Source: Aphanothece sp. CMT-3BRIN-NPC111 (GTDB lineage: Bacteria; Cyanobacteriota; Cyanobacteriia; Cyanobacteriales; JAHHGU01). From it: a stretch of 35,748 nt of DNA. The position numbers and the translations under genes are program-made. Below, one piece after another: positions 1-9,018 of this stretch. Under the pieces are notes generated by a model. It was not told the origin of the DNA. It saw only the letters and a list, made by a program, of their open reading frames with translations, and did not search any database. Location: NCBI GenBank assembly GCA_019359765.1, contig JAHHGU010000055.1, positions 1-35,748 on the forward strand. The letters are read 5' to 3'. Position 1 is the stretch's first letter; each line of letters starts with the position of its first letter.

Positions 1-75
1 TGCTGCTATCACGCTTGAACGGCTATTAGCTAACTACTAATTGCTATATGTAAAGAAACTTGTACAGTAGAAAGA

Positions 76-1593
76 ATGATTTATCCAGAACTCATGGCTG
101 ATGGCATGGTAAGTTTCCTCAACCCAACCAACTCGCTCCCACTTTGGAGCAAAACCATTCCTCTGCTAGCAACGGCAGCTGAAGCTGAAGGTGGCTCGCT
201 TGTCCTCGCCGGCGTGCTGCTGAGTTTAGTGGTAATTTATCTAGCTAGCAAAATTGGCGGAGAATTATCTAATTGGTTGGGCTTACCACCCGTCTTAGGC
301 GAACTGGTTGGTGGTGTAGTGGTTGGTGTCTCGGCGCTGCATCTGCTGGTGTTTCCAGAAAGCGGAGCAGACATTTCTAATTCGGCGATCGCTACATTCC
401 TCCAGCTATCTACAGGTTTGAGTCCCGAAGCAGTAGCTACAACATTTCACACCCAAAGCGAAGTCATTTCCGTTTTGGCAGAACTGGGCGTACTCATTTT
501 GTTGTTTGAAATTGGTCTGGAATCGAACTTAAAAGAACTGCTGGAAGTCGGTTTCCAGGCGACAATTGTAGCGGTCGTAGGTGTGGTGGTGCCCTTTGCT
601 GCTGGCACTGTGGGGCTAATGGTTTTGTTTGGTGTGCCTGCTGTGCCAGCGATTTTTGCGGGGGCAGCTTTGACGGCAACAAGTATCGGTATTACTTCCA
701 AGGTGCTCTCAGAACTGGGGCGTCTGACTTCTAAAGAAGGTCAGATTATTCTGGGCGCGGCTGTCATGGACGACGTGCTTGGTATCATTGTCCTAGCAGT
801 AGTGGCTAGCCTTGCCAAAACCGGCGAGGTGGATGTGGTCAATGTCTGCTATCTGATTATCAGCGCCAGTGTTTTCCTCGTCGGTGCGATTTTGTTGGGT
901 AATTTCTTCAACAAATCGTTTGTGGCGATCGCCAATAAACTCAAAACGCGCGGTCAGCTAGTAATACCGGCACTCATATTCGCCTTTATTCTCTCCTACA
1001 TTGCCGCCGCAATCCACTTAGAAGCAATATTGGGAGCTTTTGCGGCTGGGTTAGTCTTCGACGAGACAGATAAGCGTAAAGAGCTGCAAAAGCAGGTTAT
1101 TCCTATTGCCGATATACTCGTGCCGATTTTCTTTGTCACGGTGGGTGCTAAGACTAACTTGGGCGTACTCAATCCAGCCATTCCCAGTAATAGAGAGGGC
1201 TTGATAATCGCCATTTTCTTAATTACAGTGGGCATCCTAGGTAAGGTAGTTACAGGCTTGACTGTGTTTGGTCAACCTAATATCAACCGCCTAGCCATTG
1301 GTGTAGGTATGATTCCGCGAGGGGAAGTGGGACTGGTGTTTGCCGGTGTTGGCTCAGCTAGTGGCGTGCTCTCGGAATCGTTGGAAGCGGCGATTATTAT
1401 GATGGTTATCTTGACAACATTTTTAGCGCCACCGCTGTTAAGGGTGGTGTTTAACAAAGGCACACCTGTCTCTACCCAGACACAAACCCCTAATTTGGAT
1501 GGTAGCAGCACCGATCCCTTGGTTCTGGAAAAAAGTGCGGTGGTCGAAGACCCGCATTCAGCGATCGCGCAGACTGAACCTTCAGAGCGCTGA
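76..1593 (+). CDS. CPA2-family cation/proton antiporter (NhaS3/Kef-like)
   Basis: A 505-residue polytopic membrane protein with about a dozen hydrophobic segments, expected to exchange Na+ or K+ for H+ across the plasma or thylakoid membrane. The paired acidic motif of the CPA2 family is visible as MDDVLG (D232, D233), following the family-typical stretch TSKVLSELGRL. The N-terminal 35 residues are extra to the transporter fold, and the last 50 residues form a polar, Thr/Ser-rich tail. Length and motifs resemble cyanobacterial NhaS3 more than the larger KefB/C proteins, which carry a C-terminal TrkA-N domain absent here. The ATG at 76 has only a weak upstream AAAG-type ribosome site; an internal start at Met7 or Met11 is possible. 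It stands alone, followed by a hairpin at 1668-1706. The family assignment is firm; the ion specificity is inferred. Confidence 0.9.
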   Translation: MIYPELMADGMVSFLNPTNSLPLWSKTIPLLATAAEAEGGSLVLAGVLLSLVVIYLASKIGGELSNWLGLPPVLGELVGGVVVGVSALHLLVFPESGADISNSAIATFLQLSTGLSPEAVATTFHTQSEVISVLAELGVLILLFEIGLESNLKELLEVGFQATIVAVVGVVVPFAAGTVGLMVLFGVPAVPAIFAGAALTATSIGITSKVLSELGRLTSKEGQIILGAAVMDDVLGIIVLAVVASLAKTGEVDVVNVCYLIISASVFLVGAILLGNFFNKSFVAIANKLKTRGQLVIPALIFAFILSYIAAAIHLEAILGAFAAGLVFDETDKRKELQKQVIPIADILVPIFFVTVGAKTNLGVLNPAIPSNREGLIIAIFLITVGILGKVVTGLTVFGQPNINRLAIGVGMIPRGEVGLVFAGVGSASGVLSESLEAAIIMMVILTTFLAPPLLRVVFNKGTPVSTQTQTPNLDGSSTDPLVLEKSAVVEDPHSAIAQTEPSER

Positions 1594-2206
1594 TGCTGTT
1601 CAATAGTTAAAGAAAAGCTTGCTTAAAGCTGCTATTTTCTGAGGAGTTGATTAACCATTTCGCCGTGATTCCCCCACTATAACTGTACGACCTTTAGTGG
1701 GGGAATTGAAGATAGCTGCCGGCGACGATGGCATCGGGTGAGCAATTTTTTGCACAGCAAAAAGCGAGAAAAGATGTATGAGGAGTAGTTCACTTCCATA
1801 TCCCCTTCAGACACCTGAAAAATGTCTTCATCTGGGTTAACAATGTATATTGTTTTGCTTGAAACTTAAGTCTCTACATTTACGTCCGAATGTTTTACAC
1901 CGCCAGGAGTGAGAATCCAGCAATACTGCAAACCAAAGGTTAAAGCTACTCCTGACCAAAAACACGCAGAGGTTTCCAGCCCCAGCTTCGGTGTCGTGAG
2001 GACAATTTCATTATCCTTTCATCCAAAATCGAATGACCGCTGTTATCCACTGCGACCAAAGTCATGGTATTTTTCAACCCAGTCCCAAATTGTGTATTTA
2101 TGTTTACAGGCTGAAAAGTCAGATACCGTTTCAGATGCAACTTCATTGGTATTGCTAATCCGCAAAAGGTTTACTGCTGCACTGCGCTTTCTCAGGAGCA
2201 AGGATT
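1594..2206. other. Gene-poor spacer upstream of the amidase
   Basis: About 610 bp with no open frame I can assign. A 122-codon + frame starting at 1909 runs into the amidase gene in a different frame and has no recognisable motif. Apart from the 1668-1706 hairpin, the only structures seen are a short AACAAT/ATTGTT inverted repeat near 1840 and the amidase ribosome site AGGAG at 2194-2198. Confidence 0.5.
1668..1706. terminator. Hairpin after the antiporter gene
   Basis: Perfect 12-bp inverted repeat: ATTCCCCCACTA at 1668-1679 and its complement at 1695-1706, with a 15-nt loop. It lies 75 bp after the antiporter stop, so it could terminate that transcript. There is no T-run, and G/C-run hairpins of this kind also occur as IS or MITE ends, so the role is uncertain. 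Confidence 0.5.
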
Positions 2207-4084
2207 GTGAGATTTTACTGGCTATTACCCAGTTTTTTGAGCGTTTTTGTATTTTCATTGCCCGCTTCAGCGGGTAAACTACTATCTTGGCGTTTTGATA
2301 CCAATCAGAATCGGCTAGTATTTACAACGAACGCTGGGGTTCAACCGAGGGCACAGCTGCTTGCTAACCCTACGCGTCTGATCGTCGATCTGCCAGGTAC
2401 CACTCTGGAACGCCCCACTGTAACTCAGCAATATGGTGGAGCGATTCGCTCTTTAAGGGTGGGGCAGTTTGATGAACAGACCACTCGCCTCGTGATGGAA
2501 TTAAACCCTGGTTATACGCTAGACCCCCAGAAAGTGATAGTCCAGGGAAATTCACCTGTACAGTGGTCGGTGCAAATCCCGCAGCCGGAACGGATACAAG
2601 CGCAAGAGTTGCCAGGAGGAGTGTCCCTCCCCCCACTGAGGCCATTGCCACCTCCGCCTGGGGTTCCGTCCAATAGCTCCAGCCAACAGAGGCCGCCAGT
2701 GCCAATTCAGGCGTCAGGGGTTCAAATACAAAATTTACAGGTGACGCAGGATGGGTTTTTCCTGCGTACTAATGGCGGCAATCCAGGGTTAAAAGTAACG
2801 CGGAGCGACGATCGCCGCACTATCAATGTTGACTTGGAAGGTGCCACCCTTTCTCCGAGTCTACCTGCACAAGGTTTGCCTATAAATCGCTACGGCGTCA
2901 GTCGCATTCAATTTTCCCAGCTGCAAACGTCACCGCGAGTTGCCCGCGTGACTTTGAATGTGGCGGAAAACAGCCCAGATTGGCAGGCATCTATCAGCAG
3001 TTTGGGAGGTGTAGTCATCCTCCCTCAGAGTATTCCTGCTGGCCGGATTGATCGTCCCTCTTCGGTGTCTATCGGCCAGGAACCTAACGAGCCGGTGGTA
3101 TCGACACCAGTTCAACCGATTCAGACGCCGCCTGGTGCTACTCAGCTGGCAACCGTTCAGTCAGTTGAACTCGGCAGTAACGGAACACTGCTGTTAATCA
3201 GGGCAGACCGACCGATAAAACCCACTAGTAGTTGGGACAGCGCGTATGGAGTATACCGGATTACCATTCCTTCCGCCCAGCTGGCGGATAAAGTTAAAGG
3301 TCCCCAACTTGATGGCAACAGCCCAGTGTTTCGGGTGCGCCTACAGCAGCAAAGCTATCGTAACGTCGAGATTCTGGTGCAACCAGCTGCTGGCGTGCAA
3401 ATTGGAGAACTTAATCAGATTAATGCCCAGTTGGTAGCGTTGCAGCTCTTACGGAGCCGACCAGTAACGCCCCCCATTGGCTCGATTAATGTACCTCCAC
3501 CTAACACTAATAATCCGCCGGTGTCCCTACCCCGCGCTCCTAAAGGGCGCATCGTTGTCATGGTCGATCCGGGACACGGCGGCAAAGATCCTGGAGCGAT
3601 TGGTCGTGGAGGTTTGCGAGAGGTAGACGTCATTTTACCGATCGCCAAACAGGTAGCGGCGCTGCTCGAGCAACAGGGCGTGCAAGCTGTTATGAGCCGA
3701 AATGCTGACTATTTTGTAGACCTAGCTCCGCGAGTGCAAATGGCTGATAAGGTTGGCGCTGACTTGTTTGTCAGTATCCATGCCAATTCTATTAGTAACC
3801 GTCCAGATGTTAATGGTTTGGAGACCTACTATTACGGTAGCGGCCAACGTCTTGCTCAGACGATCCACAACAGTGTTCTGCAAAGCGTTGATATTGGAAA
3901 TCGTGGCGTCCGACGAGCAAGATTTTATGTCCTGAGGAAGTCCTCTATGCCAGCTGTATTAGTCGAAGTTGGGTTTGTTACCAGTACTATTGAGGCTCCT
4001 AAACTGGCTAACCCTAATTACCAAAGCCAAATGGCTACCGCGATCGCCCGCGGTATTCTACAGTACATCCAGCAAAATTTTTAG
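2207..4084 (+). CDS. amiC: N-acetylmuramoyl-L-alanine amidase with AMIN domain (AmiC-type)
   Basis: A 625-residue exported cell-wall hydrolase that cleaves the amide between MurNAc and the L-Ala of the stem peptide. The GTG start at 2207 is supported by AGGAG at 2194-2198 and a signal peptide (residues 1-23, hydrophobic core ending near PASAG). An AMIN-type beta domain for septal targeting follows (about 24-125). Next come a Pro-rich linker (about 140-165), a second beta-rich AMIN-like region and another Pro/Asn linker (about 420-445). The C-terminal Amidase_3 domain (450-625) retains the zinc/catalytic set: H457 in VDPGHGG, E472 in GLREVD, H525 in SIHANS and E587 in VEVGF. murI follows on the same strand 223 bp later, giving a small peptidoglycan cluster. 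In filamentous cyanobacteria such amidases drill septal nanopores; that role here is inferred from the domain order. Confidence 0.93.
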   Translation: MRFYWLLPSFLSVFVFSLPASAGKLLSWRFDTNQNRLVFTTNAGVQPRAQLLANPTRLIVDLPGTTLERPTVTQQYGGAIRSLRVGQFDEQTTRLVMELNPGYTLDPQKVIVQGNSPVQWSVQIPQPERIQAQELPGGVSLPPLRPLPPPPGVPSNSSSQQRPPVPIQASGVQIQNLQVTQDGFFLRTNGGNPGLKVTRSDDRRTINVDLEGATLSPSLPAQGLPINRYGVSRIQFSQLQTSPRVARVTLNVAENSPDWQASISSLGGVVILPQSIPAGRIDRPSSVSIGQEPNEPVVSTPVQPIQTPPGATQLATVQSVELGSNGTLLLIRADRPIKPTSSWDSAYGVYRITIPSAQLADKVKGPQLDGNSPVFRVRLQQQSYRNVEILVQPAAGVQIGELNQINAQLVALQLLRSRPVTPPIGSINVPPPNTNNPPVSLPRAPKGRIVVMVDPGHGGKDPGAIGRGGLREVDVILPIAKQVAALLEQQGVQAVMSRNADYFVDLAPRVQMADKVGADLFVSIHANSISNRPDVNGLETYYYGSGQRLAQTIHNSVLQSVDIGNRGVRRARFYVLRKSSMPAVLVEVGFVTSTIEAPKLANPNYQSQMATAIARGILQYIQQNF

Positions 4085-4307
4085 CAAGAAAGGATTCAGA
4101 AGTCAGTCGCCAGAATTCAGCAACTTTTCTGGGCGGCTGGCAGATGAATAGCAAAGGTTCCGTGTCCGCCACCAAATCTATAATTTGGCGATCAAAAAGA
4201 TAGTAGAGGGTCTTAATTTTCCCACCAATAGCATTCTGACTGCTGTATTCTGACTTTATTATTCTTCAAACTTGGTCAGCGGTCAGTCAATAACGAACAA
4301 GGGATAA

Positions 4308-5147
4308 ATGACAACGAACAACGGACAACAAAGAATTGGCATTTTTGACAGCGGTGTCGGCGGTCTCACAGTTCTTAGAGAACTCTACCGGCAGCTGCCT
4401 AACGAATCAATTCTTTACTTTGGCGATACGGCACGGCTTCCCTACGGCAGCCGCACTAAGCAAGAAATTTTGCAGTTTGTACGCGAAATCCTCAGATGGA
4501 TGGTGCAACAGGACATAAAAATGGCGATTATGGCCTGTAATACCAGTTCTGCCTTGGCTCTAGAAACTGTCCGCTCTGAGTTCAATCTGCCAATTCTGGG
4601 AGTTATACTGCCGGGCGCCCGTGCCGCAGTGCAACATGGTCAGCGGATTGGTGTCATCGCCACCCCTGCAACTGCCGCCAGCAATGCTTACCGACGCGCC
4701 ATTTCAGAAATTGACACCACTGCCCAGGTTTGGCAAGTCGGCTGTCCAGAGTTCGTGCCGCTGATCGAGCAAAACCGCTTGCACGACCCCTACACAACTG
4801 AAGTTGCGCGCGAGTATTTGACACCTCTGATGCAAGAGGGAATTGATACTCTCGTTTATGGTTGTACCCACTATCCTCATCTGGCACCTGTGTTACGCGC
4901 GATTCTGCCGTCAGAGGTGAAGCTGGTAGATCCAGCAGTGCATGTGGTTGCCGCCGCCGCCCAGGAACTAGATCTATTGGGGCTTCTAAACACACAGCCA
5001 CCTCTACCGACTCGATTCTGTGTCAGCGGTTGTCCCCAACAGTTTGCCCAATTGTCAGTGCAGTGGCTAGGGTGTACGCCGATGGTTGAAAAAGTCTACT
5101 TACCAACATCACCTCACTCGCCAGTTCTGCTAGAACAGGTGGATTGA
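4308..5147 (+). CDS. murI: Glutamate racemase
   Basis: A 279-residue cytosolic enzyme that converts L- to D-glutamate for peptidoglycan stem peptides. The cofactor-independent two-cysteine active site is complete: the N-terminal motif IFDSGVGGLTV (D14), C77 in MACNTSSA and C186 in YGCTHYPHL. The length is normal for the family. It follows the amidase on the same strand and is read towards sds, but a 940-bp gap separates it from sds, so an operon with sds is unlikely. The ATG at 4308 lies after an AAGGGAT-type site. The 3' end is followed by a long repeat-built hairpin (5156-5267). Identification is secure. Confidence 0.97.
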   Translation: MTTNNGQQRIGIFDSGVGGLTVLRELYRQLPNESILYFGDTARLPYGSRTKQEILQFVREILRWMVQQDIKMAIMACNTSSALALETVRSEFNLPILGVILPGARAAVQHGQRIGVIATPATAASNAYRRAISEIDTTAQVWQVGCPEFVPLIEQNRLHDPYTTEVAREYLTPLMQEGIDTLVYGCTHYPHLAPVLRAILPSEVKLVDPAVHVVAAAAQELDLLGLLNTQPPLPTRFCVSGCPQQFAQLSVQWLGCTPMVEKVYLPTSPHSPVLLEQVD

Positions 5148-5155
5148 GAAAGCTA

Positions 5156-5267
5156 TTAGCTTTTAGCTATTAGCTGTTAGCTATTAGAAAACTCGGCTGT
5201 CTTCATAAATTGTTGAAAGTAACAAGTTAATCAAGCTAATTGCTAATTGCTAATCGCTAAAAGCTAA
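5156..5267. terminator. Long hairpin of TTAGC-type repeats between convergent genes
   Basis: A left arm at 5156-5174 and a right arm at 5249-5267 are complementary in 18 of 19 positions. Both arms are made of tandem short units (TTAGCTA and GCTAATT). The hairpin begins 9 bp after the murI stop codon and covers the stop codon of the small - strand gene at 5264, so it probably serves as a shared bidirectional terminator. Such short tandem repeats are typical of cyanobacterial spacers; a similar run occurs at 23-50. Confidence 0.55.
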
Positions 5268-5527
5268 CTGCTATATCGCGTTGGGGGAAGCGCTTCCGTT
5301 AGATGCACTTCCGGCGGTTTTTTGTAAGCCTGAGGTGTTCCCGTACCATCTAGGCGTTCCCGTGGCGCAGGCACGGTTAGGGTAGAGTAAGGTAGACTAC
5401 TGCGTTGGGAGGCAACAGATCGCCCCCCTTTAGCAGTTCGCTGTGCTAGGCTCAACAGCAGATAGATTGTTAACAAATAACCAGTAGCTAGAAGAGGAAT
5501 AATCAGAGGCATATCAGTATAGGTCAT
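5264..5527 (-). CDS. Small single-span membrane protein, unknown function
   Basis: I do not recognise this gene. From the ATG at 5527 it encodes 87 residues: a hydrophobic segment (about 7-28, rich in Leu/Ile), then a polar, basic and Pro/Ser-rich tail with no cysteines. The frame stays open 22 codons further upstream, but that part has no membrane or domain signal, and no good ribosome site is seen for either start. It is convergent with murI, and its stop codon lies inside the shared hairpin. The clear membrane span followed by a soluble tail favours a real small gene, but I cannot exclude a chance frame. Confidence 0.45.
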   Translation of the reverse strand: MTYTDMPLIIPLLATGYLLTIYLLLSLAQRTAKGGRSVASQRSSLPYSTLTVPAPRERLDGTGTPQAYKKPPEVHLTEALPPTRYSS

Positions 5528-6086
5528 AGTGCTACCACAAGTTAAAAAAGGGAAATTTGAATACAAAGTCATCTCGCAGCACGCCTGAACCAATGGCAGG
5601 CTCAGAATGCAGCTAAAAATAGCCGCTTAAGGTATATCTTGCGGTTGCTTATTTTTCGCTTCCAACTACGCCAGTATTTTACTAGTCCAGGTTGGCTTTA
5701 CTTAGCTAAATTGCTAAGTGGGAAGTTATTTGTTTTACCCAATAAATGAGGTATGAGTTACCTAATAAAAACAATTTGAGAGATGATTATGAGAAAGATA
5801 CATTTACCACTTCCCTCAATTCATTAAAAAAAAGCAGTAACTGGCACATTACCGTTTCCTTCTCTCTTGTCCTCAAAGACTTTATTAAATTTTTCAAACC
5901 CTTATGATTAGATTAACACAGAAATAGGGGCTGTTAGGGATAACTTTTTCATATACTTAACAAAAATATACAATTCTGGAAACAGCCACCTGCCCTTGAC
6001 TTAAGCAACAAAACTTTCATGTATGGGAGGGTTCGGTTAAAATGTATGTAAACTTTCGTAACTATCTCGCCTGAGCCAGCCCAGCC
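5528..6086. other. Spacer upstream of sds with a paired direct repeat
   Basis: About 560 bp, AT-rich, with no gene. Two near-identical 12-mers, TTACCCAATAAA (5735-5746) and TTACCTAATAAA (5758-5769), sit in the same orientation 23 bp apart, roughly two helical turns. They could be a regulator site for sds or the divergent small gene. Nothing else is supported. Confidence 0.4.
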
Positions 6087-7058
6087 ATGACCTCAGTGAC
6101 TTCCCTCTTTGCCCCTGTTGAAGCTGACCTGCATACCCTAACCGAGAACTTAAAAAAACTGGTGGGTGCCCGTCATCCCATTTTGTATGCGGCGGCTGAG
6201 CACTTATTTGGGGCACAGGGAAAGCGAGTCCGACCCGCGATCGTCCTTTTGATTGCGCGGGCGACGATGCTAGATCAAGACATTACTCCCCGCCACCGAC
6301 GTTTGGCGGAGATTACGGAAATGATTCACACCGCTAGCTTGGTGCATGACGATGTCGTAGATGAATCCGAAGTGCGTCGCGGTATCCCCACTGTTCATAG
6401 CCGATTTGGCAACCGCGTGGCGGTGTTGGCAGGAGATTTCTTATTCGCCCAATCCTCCTGGTACTTAGCCAATTTAGATAACCTAGACGTGGTCAAACTG
6501 CTGTCAGAGGTAATTATGGATTTGGCAGAGGGGGAAATTCAGCAAGGGCTGAACCTATTTAATACCAGTTTGTCAATTGAGGCTTATCTAGAGAAAAGTT
6601 ACTACAAAGCGGCTTCGTTAATAGCCAATAGCGCTAAGGCAGCTGGGTTGCTTAGTGGCGTTTCAACATCAATGGCTGAAAATTTATATAGCTATGGGCG
6701 TCATATTGGGTTTGCATTCCAAGTCGTAGATGATATTTTGGATTTCACTGGTTCTACAGAAGCTTTGGGCAAGCCAGCAGGGTCAGATATAAAAAGTGGC
6801 AACCTGACTGCCCCGACGTTATACGCCCTAGAAGAAAAACCCTATTTAGAGGCACTAATTGAGGGCGAGTTTATTCAAGCTGGAGATTTAGAGCAAGCGA
6901 TCGCCCTGATTAAAGAAAGTCAGGGCATTGAGCGTTCCCGGGAATTGGCAACACACCATGCCCAACTAGCTGTTGAACACCTGACAGAATTACCGCCATC
7001 AACATCCCGTCAAGCCCTGATAGATATGGCTGAGTATGTTCTGAGGCGTCTGTATTGA
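6087..7058 (+). CDS. sds: Solanesyl (long-chain all-trans polyprenyl) diphosphate synthase
   Basis: A 323-residue trans-prenyltransferase that condenses isopentenyl diphosphate units to make the C45 side chain of plastoquinone, a cytosolic or membrane-peripheral step. Both aspartate-rich motifs are intact: the first is DDVVDE (D88, D89, D92) and the second DDILD (D215, D216, D219). The GKRVRP motif (residues 45-50) that binds the diphosphate is also present. The small residues before the first motif (HTASLVH) fit a long-chain rather than farnesyl or geranylgeranyl enzyme. The ATG at 6087 gives the usual family N-terminus. It is convergent with the aminotransferase gene across a repeat-rich 72-bp spacer. 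The chain length is inferred from the family. Confidence 0.93.
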   Translation: MTSVTSLFAPVEADLHTLTENLKKLVGARHPILYAAAEHLFGAQGKRVRPAIVLLIARATMLDQDITPRHRRLAEITEMIHTASLVHDDVVDESEVRRGIPTVHSRFGNRVAVLAGDFLFAQSSWYLANLDNLDVVKLLSEVIMDLAEGEIQQGLNLFNTSLSIEAYLEKSYYKAASLIANSAKAAGLLSGVSTSMAENLYSYGRHIGFAFQVVDDILDFTGSTEALGKPAGSDIKSGNLTAPTLYALEEKPYLEALIEGEFIQAGDLEQAIALIKESQGIERSRELATHHAQLAVEHLTELPPSTSRQALIDMAEYVLRRLY

Positions 7059-7060
7059 AG

Positions 7061-7130
7061 GGTTGTTAGTAGTTAGTAGTTAGTAGGAATAAATACAACC
7101 ACTAACCACTAACTACTATCCACTAACTAT
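7061..7130. repeat. TTAGTAG heptamer repeat and inverted copy between convergent genes
   Basis: The spacer between the sds and aminotransferase stops is almost wholly short repeats: three tandem TTAGTAG-type units (about 7064-7086) faced by ACTAACTACTA-type units (7101-7128). The arms can pair imperfectly into a long hairpin, so the block is probably a bidirectional terminator built from cyanobacterial short tandem repeats. Confidence 0.55.
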
Positions 7131-8282
7131 CTATTGGGCAAACACTCTGGTGGCAGCAGCAACACCAGCACCGGGAGTAGAACCTTCGTAGCCTAATTCT
7201 CGGAGGGCGGCTTCTAACGAGGCAATGGCAGTGAGAATATCGCGATCGCTCACAAAGCCAAGGTGACCAATGCGGAAGATTTTACCTTTGAGATGATCTT
7301 GCCCTCCAGCTAAGACGATATCAAAGTGCTTTTTCATGATCGCACGGACTTGTTCTGCCTCAACTTGCTGGGGCGCTACAGATGTAATTGCAGGACTAGC
7401 AGCGTTATCAGCGGCAAACAAAGGTAAATTTAGTGCCTTGATAGCGGCACGGGTTGCACTCGTCAAGCGCTGGTGACGGTTGAAGATTGATTCCAGACCT
7501 TCTGCTTGCATCATCTGCAAGGCTGCTTGCAGTGCCACGATTAAATTTACTGGTGGAGTAAACGGGGTAGTGTTTTTGGCGGCGTCTTTACGGTACTTGC
7601 CCAAATCCAGGTAGTAGCGGGGCAGCTTAGCCGTTTTGTAAGCTTCCCAAGCTTTAGGACTGACAGCGACAAAACCCAATCCTGGTGGAATCATGTAAGC
7701 CTTTTGGGAACCAGAGGCTACAACGTCTAGACCCCAAGCGTCTACAGGCAGATTAACAGCTCCTAAGCTGGTAACGGCATCAACAATGATTAAAGCTTCA
7801 CCGTGAGCTTTAACGTGACGGTTGACGGTTTCTAGGTCGTTGAGGACGCCTGTGGAGGTTTCACTGTGAGTGATGATGACGGCTTTGATCTGCTTTTGGG
7901 TGTCGGCTTCTAGTTTTTCTCGGAACTGTTCTGGATCGAGGGGTTGACCCCACTCGGCAGTAACTTTCTCCACATTGAGGCCGTATGCTTCGCCGATTTC
8001 AGCCCAGCGATCGCCAAATTTACCATTACACCCCACCAAAATGCGATCGCCTGGACTCAGGAAGTTAATAATGCCAGCTTCCATTGCACCAGTTCCCGAT
8101 GCAGTAACAATCAAAACGTCATTTTGGGTTTGGTGCAGCCATTTGAGGTTTTGCGTCACCTCTGCCATGATCTTGCTAAATTCACCACTACGGTGACCGA
8201 TGGGATGTTTAGCTAAGGCGAGCAATACCTGTTCCGGCACTGGCGTCGGGCCAGGAATCATCAGCATGAGCTTGTTATCCAT
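7131..8282 (-). CDS. Class V aminotransferase, serine/alanine-glyoxylate (SpuC/AGAT-like) type
   Basis: A 383-residue PLP enzyme of fold type I. The Schiff-base lysine is K194 in ASGSQKAYMIPPG, preceded by the PLP-binding aspartate in IIVDAVTSLG (D168), with the small-residue phosphate loop ASGTGAME (61-68). This pattern fits the alanine/serine-glyoxylate and serine-pyruvate aminotransferases. In cyanobacteria these remove glyoxylate made by photorespiration and give glycine, or they act as the small subunit of soluble hydrogenase in old annotations. The ATG at 8282 has AGGA seven bases upstream. The last 15 residues (PGAGVAAATRVFAQ) are a family-typical tail. The amino donor cannot be read from the sequence. 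Confidence 0.9.
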   Translation of the reverse strand: MDNKLMLMIPGPTPVPEQVLLALAKHPIGHRSGEFSKIMAEVTQNLKWLHQTQNDVLIVTASGTGAMEAGIINFLSPGDRILVGCNGKFGDRWAEIGEAYGLNVEKVTAEWGQPLDPEQFREKLEADTQKQIKAVIITHSETSTGVLNDLETVNRHVKAHGEALIIVDAVTSLGAVNLPVDAWGLDVVASGSQKAYMIPPGLGFVAVSPKAWEAYKTAKLPRYYLDLGKYRKDAAKNTTPFTPPVNLIVALQAALQMMQAEGLESIFNRHQRLTSATRAAIKALNLPLFAADNAASPAITSVAPQQVEAEQVRAIMKKHFDIVLAGGQDHLKGKIFRIGHLGFVSDRDILTAIASLEAALRELGYEGSTPGAGVAAATRVFAQ

Positions 8283-8769
8283 TGAGTTGTCCTAGTGTCT
8301 AAAAACTTTGAGAACAGTTCGCACAGAAGTGTAGTAATATGGTACTATATTGTACTTTCCGTATTAATTTAACCTGCGGCAACGCGGCACGTAGGCACGA
8401 GATAAACCAGTACAGGCGAAACTACAAACACATCTAAGTTAAAAAATGTAATCAGGAATCATCTCTTCGTCAAGGGACGCTGTAAGACCAAGACGGGGAA
8501 ATACCCAATTCCAAAAAGTATAGATACCAATAGAATTAAGCTTATCCCCCGCGTAAAGTCGGGGAATTTCACGTTAGTTGTTATTTCCTACAAACTACTA
8601 ACGGGCGGCGGCTATTTCTCCCAGGATTTAAACACCGGGGCTGACTTGCCTCCCCTTTTTGTGATATTAGAATATTTATTTTAATTGCTGATAATTACTT
8701 AAGCTTAAAAATTTTGGTGCATATAACTGCTGTAAATAAGGCAAAATTCAAATATTTACTTTTACCTTT
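8283..8769. other. Gene-free spacer with short G/C-run hairpins
   Basis: About 490 bp without an assignable frame. It contains a short hairpin around 8546-8567 (TCCCCCG and CGGGGA arms) and an AT-rich part near 8660-8760 downstream of the small - strand gene. No RNA gene was recognised. Confidence 0.4.
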
Positions 8770-9018
8770 TTAGGTGTTACTGTTTACTTCCTCGTTAATG
8801 CTGTTCAAAGACCAGCGGTACTCAATTGGCAAATTTTCGCGATCGCAGCTTTGCTCAAGTTTCTTCTGCTGAGCTAGGGCTTTGCGGAGAGTAATGATTA
8901 ACTGATGAACTTCCTCTCGTATCGCCGGTTTTTGACTAACAGCGAATGATGTTTGGCGTTCTAGAAGCTGGAGTAGCAGTTCGTAGTGGATAAGAGATGG
9001 CAGGGGTATTGGCTCCAT
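8770..9018 (-). CDS. Small conserved cyanobacterial protein (possible DUF5340)
   Basis: An 82-residue soluble, mostly helical protein. The N-terminal part (residues 1-24, beginning MEPIPLPSLIHYELLLQLL) has the look of a conserved cyanobacterial family; from memory it fits DUF5340, but that needs a profile search. A central charged helix (about 32-55) carries the KALAQQKKL stretch, with no signal peptide, membrane span or metal motif. The ATG at 9018 is the first in frame. It stands alone between two large spacers on the same strand as trpC. The function is unknown. Confidence 0.65.
   Translation of the reverse strand: MEPIPLPSLIHYELLLQLLERQTSFAVSQKPAIREEVHQLIITLRKALAQQKKLEQSCDRENLPIEYRWSLNSINEEVNSNT

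Noticed and set aside
1909..2277. 122-codon + frame upstream of and overlapping the amidase start
   Set aside because: It runs out of frame into the amidase signal peptide, has no recognisable family, and the amidase has its own AGGAG and GTG.
4654..5001. 115-codon frame antisense to murI
   Set aside because: Shadow frame of a well-conserved gene, with no independent support.
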